15,452 bases of DNA from Colimorpha sp045597945 (GCA_045597945.1 JAZLLD010000094.1:1-15452); one strand, 5' to 3'. Counted from the first letter of the stretch, positions 7,517 through 15,239 are shown. Numbers and translations are program-made. The notes: a model not told the origin generated them from the letters alone.

Positions 7517-8930
7517 CGGGTTGTAGTCCTAAATCTTTAGCCATATCAAGCATCATCTGCCAGGCGGCTTCGCGTTCGTTGGGGATAACACCGTCGAGAA
7601 TGGCATCCTTGATGGCATCCTTGATGGTGCCAATCTCACGGCATGGGGGGATTCCGAAGGTTGTCATGATATCTTCGCCACTGATAGGGGGTTGGAAGTT
7701 GCGGATGCGGTCCTTTTCTTCAAGTTCTATCAGTTTCTTGCGCACAATTTTGAAATTGCGCAGATACTTGCGTACTTTCTCCTCGTTCTTGCTGGTGATG
7801 TCGGCTTCGCAAAGAATCATCAAATCGTCGATATCGTCGCCGGCGTCAAACAAGAGTCTGCGCACGGCCGAGTCCGTCACCTCGTCTTCGGCTAGGATAA
7901 TTGGTCGTAAGTGCAACAGTACCAATTTCTCCACGTATTTCATCTTGGAATCGAGAGGTAGGCGCAGGCGAGTGAAAATTTTCTTCACCATCTTGCTTCC
8001 GCGCACTTCGTGGCCATGGAATGTCCAGCCAAGTTTCTCGTCGTAGCGTTTTGTGGCAGGCTTGCCGATGTCGTGCAAGATTGCAGCCCAGCGGAGCCAT
8101 AAGTCGTTGCTGTGTTTGGCCACATTATCCACGACTGTCAGCGTATGGATAAAATTATCCTTATGCGCACGCGAGCCCACAGCCTCTACACCTTTCAGGT
8201 GGCTGAATTCTGGGAAGATAAGGTCCATCAAACCAGATTTTTGCAGGAGTCTGAGTCCGACAGAAGGTCTGGGAGACAGGATTATCTTATTGAGTTCAAC
8301 GGTAATGCGTTCCGCGGAAACAATCTTGATACGTTCAGCATTGCGCTGGATGGCTTTGAAGGTGGAATCTTGGATGTAAAAGCCTAACTGCGAAGCGAAT
8401 CGGATGGCTCGCATCATTCTCAGCGGGTCGTCGCTGAAAGTGATGTCAGGGTCCAGAGGTGTACGGATAATACCCTGGTTTAAGTCTTGGATGCCGCCAA
8501 ATGGATCAATCAATTGACCGAAAGTGTCGGCATTCACCGATGCTGCCATGGCATTGATAGTAAAGTCGCGGCGATTCTGGTCGTCTTCCAAAGTTCCGTT
8601 CTCCACGATGGGTTTGCGGCTGTCGCGGCGATAGCTTTCGCGTCTGGCACCAACAAACTCAATCTGCCAGTCCTCGCCATTATGAAAATAATGGAAAGAG
8701 GCTGTGCCGAAATTTTTAAAGACGCATACCTCGATATTAGGGTTGATGGAGTGGGCCGAGGCTTTGGCCAACTCTATGCCATTGCCAAGGCATACAATGT
8801 CGATGTCGGTGCAATGGCGTTGAAGGAAATAATCGCGTACAACACCGCCTACCGCAAATGCTTGTATACCAAGCTTGTCGGCTGCTTCACCCACAATGCG
8901 ATAGATTGGGTTGTCTAGTCTTACGTCCAC
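7506..8930 (-). CDS. CCA tRNA nucleotidyltransferase / poly(A) polymerase family protein with HD domain
   Basis: A 474-residue class II nucleotidyltransferase. The head domain has GGVVRD at residues 28-33 and DID at 42-44, the metal-binding acids; RRDFTINAMA (120-129) and DDPLRMMRAIRFASQLGF (167-184) are the next family motifs, followed by SAERITVEL (205-213). A C-terminal HD domain has His286-Asp287 in HDIGKP and histidines at 305 and 307 (FHGHE). This layout fits enzymes that add CCA to tRNA 3' ends; a poly(A) polymerase activity is a formal alternative in this family. The start is GTG at 8930, 26 bases after the MORN lipoprotein stop; no ATG is available upstream. Near the C-terminus a perfect 12-base tandem repeat (7600-7623) encodes a repeated IKDA-like segment (residues 436-443). 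Confidence 0.92.
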   Translation of the reverse strand: MDVRLDNPIYRIVGEAADKLGIQAFAVGGVVRDYFLQRHCTDIDIVCLGNGIELAKASAHSINPNIEVCVFKNFGTASFHYFHNGEDWQIEFVGARRESYRRDSRKPIVENGTLEDDQNRRDFTINAMAASVNADTFGQLIDPFGGIQDLNQGIIRTPLDPDITFSDDPLRMMRAIRFASQLGFYIQDSTFKAIQRNAERIKIVSAERITVELNKIILSPRPSVGLRLLQKSGLMDLIFPEFSHLKGVEAVGSRAHKDNFIHTLTVVDNVAKHSNDLWLRWAAILHDIGKPATKRYDEKLGWTFHGHEVRGSKMVKKIFTRLRLPLDSKMKYVEKLVLLHLRPIILAEDEVTDSAVRRLLFDAGDDIDDLMILCEADITSKNEEKVRKYLRNFKIVRKKLIELEEKDRIRNFQPPISGEDIMTTFGIPPCREIGTIKDAIKDAILDGVIPNEREAAWQMMLDMAKDLGLQPVEK

Positions 8931-8956
8931 TTGTTGCTGATTTTGATAGTTATTAT

Positions 8957-9676
8957 TTATTCTCCTTCGCCGTAGTCCTTGGTATTGATAAGGTTGCCTT
9001 CGTGGTCGTAGAATTCCCAGGCACCTACGCGCTTACCTTGGCGGTAGTTGCCTTGGTAATAAGGTATTCCATTTTCTTGATAAACAATATATGGTCCATC
9101 TTCTTGTCCATCAACAAAGTTGGCTTCCACCTGAGGGTTGCCATTGGGGAAATAGAAGAAGACACGGCCGGAGCGTGCGCCGTTGGTCAGGCGCTCAGAA
9201 CTGCGGACAGTGTAGTTGCTATAGAATTGGATGACATCTTCGTGAATGCCAGAGCAGAAGTTCACAGTTGTCGGGGTGCCGAACATACCCATGTCGCTGA
9301 CATACACCGAGTCTAGCTTGCCGTCGTAGTAGGCTGCGCCATTACGGTTGAAGAATTCCCAGTTGCTACCGAAATCATGGCGCTTGCTGAAATCTCCGGA
9401 TGCAAAGAGCTGGCCGTTGTCCCAATAGTAGTTCCATTTACCATCTGGAACTTCGGGTTTGCCGGAGAATTTCTTCTCAAATTGAATCTGGCCATTCTCA
9501 TAGTACATCTTCTCGCCCACGCGTGTGGGATCATTCTTGCTGCCCTTCACCAGGAATACCAGCATCGGCTTTCCGCTGGGGTAGGTTTGGATAACTTCCT
9601 CGCGCACGCGCCCGCACGAACATATTAATAATATGGCCAAAGCCAAGGTTGTGAAAACAGAAATCTTTTTCATCAT
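8957..9676 (-). CDS. MORN-repeat lipoprotein (YwqK-like)
   Basis: A 239-residue lipoprotein. The signal peptide runs to Cys21 in LLICSC. The mature part is made of degenerate MORN-variant repeats of the G-x-W/K-x-x-Y/F-x-x-x-G type: KMYYENGQIQFEKKF (56-70), GKWNYYWDNGQLFASGDF (79-96), WEFFNRNGAAYYDGKL (106-121), RVFFYFPNGNPQVEANF (171-187), PYIVYQENGIPYYQGNY (195-211) and WEFYDHEGNL (220-229). Databases often label this family 'toxin-antitoxin system YwqK family antitoxin', but no toxin gene is next to it and a periplasmic or surface lipoprotein is not a credible classical antitoxin. Likely a beta-sheet scaffold or binding protein of unknown partner. It lies between der and the nucleotidyltransferase gene. 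Confidence 0.88.
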   Translation of the reverse strand: MMKKISVFTTLALAILLICSCGRVREEVIQTYPSGKPMLVFLVKGSKNDPTRVGEKMYYENGQIQFEKKFSGKPEVPDGKWNYYWDNGQLFASGDFSKRHDFGSNWEFFNRNGAAYYDGKLDSVYVSDMGMFGTPTTVNFCSGIHEDVIQFYSNYTVRSSERLTNGARSGRVFFYFPNGNPQVEANFVDGQEDGPYIVYQENGIPYYQGNYRQGKRVGAWEFYDHEGNLINTKDYGEGE

Positions 9677-9694
9677 TTATTGAGATTACTAATC

Positions 9695-9729
9695 TGGATT
9701 GTCTAGAGTTTCTGACTCTAGACAATCCA
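9695..9729. terminator. Perfect 14-bp hairpin between der and the MORN lipoprotein gene, no T tract
   Basis: TGGATTGTCTAGAG (9695-9708) pairs perfectly with CTCTAGACAATCCA (9716-9729) across a 7-base loop. It begins 17 bases after the der stop on the minus strand. There is no T run after it on that strand, so it may be a weak terminator, a message-stabilising 3' hairpin, or a protein-binding palindrome. The stem contains TCTAGA, the same core as the 2321-2364 array. Confidence 0.55.
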
Positions 9730-9745
9730 TGACTTTGAATAATAA

Positions 9746-11053
9746 CTATTTTGCTCTAAAGAAGATGGAAATGGGTACACCGTGGAAGTCCCACATTTCG
9801 CGCAGTCGGTTCTCGACAAAGCGTTTGTAGGGGTCGCGGATATACTGGGGCAGGTTGCAGAAGAACACAAACTGAGGATAATGTGTCGGTAATTGGGTGA
9901 TATACTTGATTTTAATCCACTTGCCTTTTACCGAAGGTGGTGGGTTTTGCTCTTTCACGATGGGAAGGAGCATCTCGTTCAGTTCGCTGGTCGAAATGCG
10001 GCGGCTGCGTGCCTCATAAACCTGCTTGGCAGTCTCCAACACTTTGAAAATACGCTGTTTGTTGAGCACGGAGGTAAAGATGATAGGCACATCGTCGAAT
10101 GGAGCAATGCGGCTGCGGATGAGTTCTTCAAAGCGCTTGTGGGTATTGGTCTCTTTTTCAATAAGGTCCCATTTGTTTACCACGATCACCACGCCCTTGT
10201 TATTGCGCTGAATCAGTGAGAAGATGTTGAGGTCCTGCTGTTCCAGACCTTGGCTGGCGTCAAGCATGAGGATACACACATCGCTGTTCTCAATGGCTCG
10301 GATACTGCGCATTACTGAGTAGAATTCCAAATCTTCGCTCACGCGCGACTTTTTGCGCAGACCTGCGGTGTCCACAAAATTGAAGTCGAATCCAAACATG
10401 TTATATCTGGTGTAGATACTGTCGCGAGTGGTGCCGGCAATGGGAGTTACGATATTGCGGTCCTGGCCAGTGATGAAGTTGATGAATGAGCTTTTGCCCA
10501 CATTGGGGCGTCCCACCACGGCGATGCGGGGAAGGCCTTCGGTCTCATCTTCCTGGCCTTCATCGAAGTCTTCAACCACGGCATCCAGCAGGTCGCCAGT
10601 GCCGCTGCCGCTGATACCGGCAATAGGGTAGGGGTCGCCCAAACCCAGCGCATAGAATTCAGAAAGGCCGTCCATCTCCTTTGCGTTGTCTACTTTGTTG
10701 GCCACCAGCAGAACTTTCTTGGGGCATCGGCGCAGCATGTCGGCCACATCTTCATCCATGGGGGTGAGGCCCTCGCGGGCATCTACCAGGAACAAGATAA
10801 GGTCGGCCTCTTCAATGGCCAGTTGCACCTGCTTGCGGATCTCTACTTCAAATTCGTCATCGCCGCCCATCACGTATCCGCCGGTGTCGATTATGCTGAA
10901 ACGCTTGCCGTTCCAGTCGGATTTGCCATATTGGCGGTCTCGGGTCACGCCCGAAGTCTCGTCAACAATGGCTTTGCGACTCTCGGTCAAGCGGTTAAAA
11001 AGTGTGGACTTGCCAACATTGGGTCGTCCCACAATTGCTACTATATTACTCAT
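9746..11053 (-). CDS. der: Ribosome assembly GTPase Der (EngA)
   Basis: A 435-residue essential GTPase with two tandem G domains and a C-terminal KH-like domain, needed for 50S subunit maturation. First G domain: GRPNVGKS (9-16), DTGG (56-59), NKVD (119-122). Second G domain: GRPNVGKS (181-188), GTTRDS (207-212), DTAGLR (228-233), NKWD (293-296). An acidic linker (EDFDEGQEDETEG, 161-173) joins the two. The KH domain contains the typical NPPP and PQFVFFCN and ends RDPYKRFVENRLREMWDFHGVPISIFFRAK-like, a complete C-terminus. I place the start at ATG 11053, since Der proteins begin directly with the first G domain; the frame is open 34 codons further upstream but that extension has no family counterpart. 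It follows the DUF5723 gene by 73 bases. Confidence 0.97.
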   Translation of the reverse strand: MSNIVAIVGRPNVGKSTLFNRLTESRKAIVDETSGVTRDRQYGKSDWNGKRFSIIDTGGYVMGGDDEFEVEIRKQVQLAIEEADLILFLVDAREGLTPMDEDVADMLRRCPKKVLLVANKVDNAKEMDGLSEFYALGLGDPYPIAGISGSGTGDLLDAVVEDFDEGQEDETEGLPRIAVVGRPNVGKSSFINFITGQDRNIVTPIAGTTRDSIYTRYNMFGFDFNFVDTAGLRKKSRVSEDLEFYSVMRSIRAIENSDVCILMLDASQGLEQQDLNIFSLIQRNNKGVVIVVNKWDLIEKETNTHKRFEELIRSRIAPFDDVPIIFTSVLNKQRIFKVLETAKQVYEARSRRISTSELNEMLLPIVKEQNPPPSVKGKWIKIKYITQLPTHYPQFVFFCNLPQYIRDPYKRFVENRLREMWDFHGVPISIFFRAK

Positions 11054-11126
11054 TTGTCTATTTGTTTGTTCGTTATAATGTTTTGTGTCAACAGGGTTGT
11101 GTGTCTGTTGGGACAGAGACAACTTG

Positions 11127-12533
11127 TTAACGTTTTGTTTTAGATTTACCCACAATGTTCAAGCCAACCATCACATGGGCAGCTTTTAACTCAGTGAGAT
11201 ACAGGTTCGAGATGTATTCGGCCGCCAGATACATTTGTATTCTGGATGCCGCACTGATGATGACAGACACTCCGGGGTTGAACGCGTCGAATGAGGCACC
11301 ATCGTAGGTGAATGAGTTGGCCACTGACACTTCCAGCCAGTCCATCAGGTTGACATGTGCCGAAAGCGTGTTGTTGCAGCGGAAGGTGGTCTTTATGCTG
11401 CCTTTCTCCCATTCGCCATGTAGCAGATAGCCGACGCGCAGCATATTCATCAATGTGGCCGACACACCGGCATAGAGTTTGGTCGGGGTGGTTGACCAAA
11501 AGTTCTTCTCGGCTGTCGTGTAATCGATTAAGCTGTTGATGCTATCCATGAATCTCGACATGAACGAAGTGTCGACAGGGCCGCCGTCCATCATCGGAGT
11601 CAGGTCAATACCATCGAAAGTGATAGTTGTGGTCTGGGTTTTGGGTTTGATAGTCATGGGCGAGTCCTTCCAAAACATACCTCTGCCCAGGTCCAGTAAA
11701 CTCACACTGAGGTCAAAGATACCTAGTTTGGCTCTTGCTCCCACATCATAGCTCACACCTATGTTGTTGGGCATTTTCAAAGATGGGTTGATACTGTAGT
11801 GGTTGCTGTCGTCGCAACCGATGTTCAGCAGGCCTGCCGTGTGGGCCAGATAGTCGGCTCGCATTTGCACGGCGCTGATGTCGTCTTCGGTAATCAGGTC
11901 AAGGGTCAGGTTGTCAACTGTGACCGATTGAATGCCATCCAAGACATTCACTCTTGCGCCTAATGATATAGGCAGTTCCGGCAACCGCCAAGAACCGCCC
12001 AGCGATATATAGCCGTAGGCCTGTGCTGAAAGTATATGGTCTGAACCAAACTCAAAGTGTTTGTTTTCACCAGCATTGCCTTGCTCAATAAATGAAAGTA
12101 GGCCGGTGGGCACATTCAGGCAGGTAGCCAAGCGTACGCCTGAGGACACATGCAGTGTGGCATATTCGGCCAGTTTCACACCGAAGCCCAGCACATTCAC
12201 ATCGGAATTGACTCTGAAGGAGCATTTTCCGCTATTTAGTTTGTCGATAAAGTTGTTCACATTGAACACCGTCATATCTCGGTTGGGGTCGTAGGTCAGA
12301 CCAAAGTCGTTGTAAGACATGGGCAAGGCCAGGTCCAGCCCCACTTTGGGTAGGGCCACATACCATCGTGAATTAGTGGGAAAGAATGTCGGGTTCTGCT
12401 CACTCCCCAGTGGCGACCGGAATGAGTGGTAGAAGATTGTGTTGTCGCAAATGCGTTGGCCTCTCATCTGCAGAGGGGGCAGGAATGCGATGGCCGCCAG
12501 GACCAGCCAAATGGTGCGTGCGTTCTTTCTCAT
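11127..12533 (-). CDS. DUF5723-like outer-membrane beta-barrel protein
   Basis: A 468-residue protein with a signal peptide (MRKNARTIWLVLAAIAFLPPLQMRGQ, cleavage near residue 25). The start of the mature part (FYHSF, NPTFFPTNSRWYVALPKVGLDLALPMSYNDFGL) matches what I know of Bacteroidota DUF5723 proteins, in which an early 'N-P-A/T-F' segment is followed by many amphipathic beta-strands. Alternating strands and aromatic girdles continue to a short basic tail (GKSKTKR). It is most likely an outer-membrane barrel of unknown function; a transport or PorV/FadL-like role would be a guess. It begins four bases after the stop of the upstream lipoprotein gene, so the two form a transcription and probably translation unit and may make a surface complex. 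Confidence 0.85.
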   Translation of the reverse strand: MRKNARTIWLVLAAIAFLPPLQMRGQRICDNTIFYHSFRSPLGSEQNPTFFPTNSRWYVALPKVGLDLALPMSYNDFGLTYDPNRDMTVFNVNNFIDKLNSGKCSFRVNSDVNVLGFGVKLAEYATLHVSSGVRLATCLNVPTGLLSFIEQGNAGENKHFEFGSDHILSAQAYGYISLGGSWRLPELPISLGARVNVLDGIQSVTVDNLTLDLITEDDISAVQMRADYLAHTAGLLNIGCDDSNHYSINPSLKMPNNIGVSYDVGARAKLGIFDLSVSLLDLGRGMFWKDSPMTIKPKTQTTTITFDGIDLTPMMDGGPVDTSFMSRFMDSINSLIDYTTAEKNFWSTTPTKLYAGVSATLMNMLRVGYLLHGEWEKGSIKTTFRCNNTLSAHVNLMDWLEVSVANSFTYDGASFDAFNPGVSVIISAASRIQMYLAAEYISNLYLTELKAAHVMVGLNIVGKSKTKR

Positions 12534-12537
12534 GGCC

Positions 12538-13848
12538 TTACTTATTTAAAAGATTAATTTCTACAGGAACATTCAGGTGGACATGTGGCGACACCACTAT
12601 ATAGGTGCGCAAATCTATCTTGTCCTTTTCATAAACGGCCACCTTTGGAAACTCTTCCAGGGCACTTGTCGTTGAAGTGTTGCCGGTGATGGTCATCTTC
12701 AGAAACTTCGTTTTGGCGAGTTTTCTCAGCATCGCCATGTCCAGAGGAAGCACTATTCTTGACTTGGTGTAACCATCCGATTCATAAAGGTTTGCAACGG
12801 TCTTGCGTCTGATGGGCGCACCCACAAATGCACTGTCGGATTCCAGCACATGGTCTTGCAGAACATTGTAGTTGGCATCCAACAAGCCAACATTCAAGCT
12901 CATCGTGATAGGAATGTAGTTCTTAGCCTCAAACACAATGTAGCTGGAAGAATCGTTCAGCGTCAGTTGCATCTCAGCGGCGTCAAGAAGGCTGTCGATA
13001 TTTGACAGATTGATGCCCACCGTGTCGGTAAAAGAAATATTCTTACAATATACTTCCAGAGGGAAATCCACATTAGTATAGAATGTAGACCTTAGGCTGT
13101 CTACGCCCAGCGAGTCAACATAGTCTACCGGGTTCCATGTCGACCAGTCGGCAATCGGAACCTCCACATTCATCCGCAGGGCATAGCGCACGTCCTTGGG
13201 TCTGTGGTCAATCAGATAGTCGCAGTTGTAATGGTCAATAATGTGTACCAACTTGCCGTTTCTCAAGTCGTTGAGCGGAATGCGGCTTACCGTGTCGGCC
13301 ATGTCTATCCGCTGCCGGAAACCGTCGTGGCACAAGACATCCAGCACGATGGAGTCGAAATACACTTTTGCCCCATGTTCCACCAATGACAGAATGGAGT
13401 CGTTCACATATCCTTTCAAGTCGGCATCCATTGTAACATAGATGGCGTTGGTCGAAAGACCCTCATCGGCCATCCGGTTCAAATGGTTAAACAGCGAGAT
13501 GGGCACACTTCCGACCACCGTGTTGTTGTAATAGAAAGTATCAGGCAGTGAGGTGTCTTTGCGCTTTTTCGAAACATCAAAGCGGAACAAGGTGTGTTGC
13601 ACCTCGTAGTAGCGCAGCACCACCAAATCGTCTTCGCCGATATACAGCGACAAATTCTTACTAGAGTCCAAGACACGGACTATGTCTCCCATATCGGCCG
13701 ACATCTTGGCAATGGGGATACCCAGCATGGGGTCAAAGTCTCCCTCAATCACCAGGGGGTGGCGCAACTCCGAAAAATCGCCTTCTTTCATACAACCAGT
13801 CATCAGCACGACTGTGGTCAGGACAAGGATAATACTATTGAACTTCAT
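12538..13848 (-). CDS. Large lipoprotein of unknown function, partner of the DUF5723 protein
   Basis: A 436-residue lipoprotein: signal peptide MKFNSIILVLTTVVLMTGC with Cys19 in LMTGC, followed by MKEGDFSE, with acidic residues that could serve as a surface-export signal. The mature sequence has no membrane segment and consists of alternating hydrophobic/polar stretches with many Asp and Ser, as in all-beta surface proteins. It contains long segments such as SLVEHGAKVYFDSIVLDVLC and MTISGN-like beta patterns near the C-terminus, but no catalytic motif or named domain that I recognise. First gene of the minus-strand cluster, with a -7 promoter element 31 bases upstream of its ATG. The tight 4-base spacing to the DUF5723 gene says the two products act together. 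Confidence 0.83.
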   Translation of the reverse strand: MKFNSIILVLTTVVLMTGCMKEGDFSELRHPLVIEGDFDPMLGIPIAKMSADMGDIVRVLDSSKNLSLYIGEDDLVVLRYYEVQHTLFRFDVSKKRKDTSLPDTFYYNNTVVGSVPISLFNHLNRMADEGLSTNAIYVTMDADLKGYVNDSILSLVEHGAKVYFDSIVLDVLCHDGFRQRIDMADTVSRIPLNDLRNGKLVHIIDHYNCDYLIDHRPKDVRYALRMNVEVPIADWSTWNPVDYVDSLGVDSLRSTFYTNVDFPLEVYCKNISFTDTVGINLSNIDSLLDAAEMQLTLNDSSSYIVFEAKNYIPITMSLNVGLLDANYNVLQDHVLESDSAFVGAPIRRKTVANLYESDGYTKSRIVLPLDMAMLRKLAKTKFLKMTITGNTSTTSALEEFPKVAVYEKDKIDLRTYIVVSPHVHLNVPVEINLLNK

Positions 13849-13875
13849 GGGCGCTAGTGTTATTTTTTAAATTAT

Positions 13876-13908
13876 TTTGCAAAGATACGAATTTTTTTTG
13901 TAATTTTG
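13876..13908 (+). promoter_or_regulatory. Probable promoter for the secreted hydrolase
   Basis: TTTG at 13876-13879 and TAATTTTG at 13901-13908 fit the Bacteroidota -33 (TTTG) and -7 (TAnnTTTG) elements with a 21-base spacer. Transcription would begin near 13914, about 20 bases before the ATG at 13935. Confidence 0.7.
13880..13887 (-). promoter_or_regulatory. Probable -7 element for the minus-strand lipoprotein-DUF5723 genes
   Basis: On the minus strand TATCTTTG fits TAnnTTTG and lies 31 bases before the ATG at 13848. No clear -33 TTG is seen at the right distance. It overlaps the sequence used as the -33 region by the opposing promoter. Confidence 0.6.
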
Positions 13909-13934
13909 CATTTTATTACACAAAAAACACAAAA

Positions 13935-14858
13935 ATGATGAAAAATATCCTTTTCTCCCTCATCTTCATGGCTCTTGCCGTGTCGGTTTCGGCACAGCAG
14001 ACCTATGTCTTTGCGCATCGCGACACCACGCAATTGCGCCTTGATGTGTATCAGCCGGCCAATCCTCGGGCCGACCAGGCATGCGTGATGTATGTCTTTG
14101 GTGGCGGATTTTTTAGTGGCGAGCGCAACAACCAGTCTTCTGTGCGTGCCTGCCAGGCTTTGGCCGACCGCGGCTTTGTGGTTGTGTCCATCGACTACCG
14201 CCTCTATCTCCGCCATGCGCCCAAGCTGCCATTGCTGAAGATGTACACCAATTTCGACACCGCCATCCGCTATGCTGTTGAGGATTGCTCTGATGCCGTG
14301 AATTTTATTTGCTCCCATGCCAAGGAACTTAATATCAACACTTCCCGCATCATCCTCACAGGCTCAAGTGCTGGTGCTATTGCTGTGCTCCAGGCCGATT
14401 ATTGCCGAGCCAACCGGCTGCCGGCCGCCATGGCCATGCCGGGCGGTTTCAAGCCGGCTGCCGTTATTCCGTATTCTGGTGCTATCTTGTGCCGCAACAG
14501 CCAGTTGCATTATGCAACGCCGCCTGCTCCCACTTGTTTCTTCCACGGCACTTGCGACAAGGTGGTCAACTACCGTCGTTTCCGTGGCGCAATCCACACC
14601 TCGCTCTTTGGTGCCAGCAGCCTGGCCAAGGTGTTTAAAAAGAATTCCTATCCTTATTGGATTATGCGTTTCGATGGCAATGGACACGAAGTATCTATAG
14701 CTTTGCCGCAGACTATCAATGAGTTCTGCGCCTTCGTAGATGCTACTCTCTCCGGTGCTGATATGCAGTACGATGCAACCTGCCGTTCCTCCAAGGTGCC
14801 AACCACCAGTTGGTCCAAGATGACTGTCTTCGACCTCTATCTTAGCAAAAAGAAATGA
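13935..14858 (+). CDS. Secreted alpha/beta-hydrolase (carboxylesterase-like)
   Basis: A 307-residue protein with a signal peptide ending SVSA-QQ at residue 20/21. The alpha/beta-hydrolase catalytic set is present: the oxyanion segment FGGGFFSG (55-62), the nucleophile elbow GSSAG with Ser145 (143-147), Asp208 in GTCDKVV and His251 in GNGHEV, in the correct order. It resembles the BD-FAE/esterase-lipase group common in Bacteroidales. Substrate cannot be read off; an acetyl or feruloyl ester of plant polysaccharide is one possibility among several. I start it at ATG 13935: the frame is open back to 13857, but that stretch is the promoter and would put 26 residues before a normal signal peptide. 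ATG 13938 is an equally good start. There is no lipobox, so it is likely periplasmic. The last 50 residues follow the catalytic His and end in a Lys-rich tail. Confidence 0.9.
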   Translation: MMKNILFSLIFMALAVSVSAQQTYVFAHRDTTQLRLDVYQPANPRADQACVMYVFGGGFFSGERNNQSSVRACQALADRGFVVVSIDYRLYLRHAPKLPLLKMYTNFDTAIRYAVEDCSDAVNFICSHAKELNINTSRIILTGSSAGAIAVLQADYCRANRLPAAMAMPGGFKPAAVIPYSGAILCRNSQLHYATPPAPTCFFHGTCDKVVNYRRFRGAIHTSLFGASSLAKVFKKNSYPYWIMRFDGNGHEVSIALPQTINEFCAFVDATLSGADMQYDATCRSSKVPTTSWSKMTVFDLYLSKKK

Positions 14859-14888
14859 TTTTCAGCGGGTAAGACTGAAAATCATTTC
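14852..14888 (+). terminator. Hairpin overlapping the hydrolase stop codon
   Basis: GAAATGATTTTCAG (14852-14865) pairs perfectly over 14 bases with CTGAAAATCATTTC (14875-14888), loop of 9 bases. The TGA stop (14856-14858) is inside the left arm. There is no T run afterwards, so termination is possible but not certain. Confidence 0.55.
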
Positions 14889-14894
14889 CATCAG

Positions 14895-14926
14895 CGTGTC
14901 AAAGTGTCAGCATGTCATCTTGTCAT
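14895..14926 (+). repeat. 8-bp tandem array, unit about nTGTCAnn
   Basis: Four consecutive octamers: CGTGTCAA, AGTGTCAG, CATGTCAT, CTTGTCAT. The core TGTCA is constant and the outer positions vary. Confidence 0.8.
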
Positions 14927-14962
14927 TTGCGATTGTGAAGGGGTTGCAGGTGCTATCTCAAA

Positions 14963-14994
14963 ATGCCATTATGCTATTATGCCATTTTGCTATT
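14963..14994 (+). repeat. 8-bp tandem array, unit ATGCYATT
   Basis: Four consecutive octamers: ATGCCATT, ATGCTATT, ATGCCATT, TTGCTATT. Units 1 and 3 are identical and units 2 and 4 differ by one base. It starts 36 bases after the TGTCA array and has the same 8-base period but a different sequence. Confidence 0.85.
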
Positions 14995-15019
14995 ATCTGA
15001 GTCTTGTGGCTGGTCAGTA

Positions 15020-15121
15020 ATTGCGCCGAACCTGCCGTGAAACATCGTTTGATGGCCGTTCCACGGAACGGGTCTTCAACGGGTTTACAACGGGCCTTCA
15101 ACGGGCTTACTGTTTTTCTGC
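15020..15121 (-). repeat. Interspersed repeat copy C with 11-bp units (inverted relative to copy A)
   Basis: On the plus strand the units read CCTTCAACGGG (15095-15105), TTTACAACGGG (15084-15094), TCTTCAACGGG (15073-15083), with a perfect inverted repeat CCGTTCC-AC-GGAACGG next to them (15057-15072) and the 21-base block (15027-15047) identical to the complement of 503-523. Weaker similarity to copy A continues to about 15150. Confidence 0.87.
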
Positions 15122-15239
15122 CCAATGGCCAGTTTGGCTTCTGCTTGTTGAATCAAGTTTTGTGCCATTTTGTGGCAGGGTTCATGATTATTTAGGGCAG
15201 GGTTGGGCGCCATTCTGTGCTATCGTGCGGTAGTCGGCC

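Larger units (their letters stand above)
14859..15239. other. Convergent gap between the hydrolase and the T9SS protein
   Basis: A 381-base gap with no convincing gene. It holds most of the hairpin at 14852-14888, two 8-bp tandem arrays (14895-14926 and 14963-14994) and copy C of the interspersed repeat (15020-15121). A plus-strand open frame at 15004-15195 runs through the repeat and is not judged a gene. Confidence 0.7.

Noticed and set aside
7600..7623. 12-base tandem repeat in the nucleotidyltransferase gene as a disruption
   Set aside because: It is in frame and adds only a repeated four-residue helix segment near the C-terminus; no sign of damage.
11054..11155. N-terminal extension of Der by 34 residues
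   Set aside because: Der proteins start at the first G domain; the extension is low-complexity Asn/Gln/Thr-rich and overlaps the 3' end of the preceding gene.
13857..13934. N-terminal extension of the hydrolase by 26 residues
   Set aside because: This stretch is the AT-rich promoter region; starting at 13935 gives a standard signal peptide.
15004..15233. Plus-strand open frames through repeat copy C
   Set aside because: Same reason as for 385-597; no start signal and no conserved protein outside the repeat.
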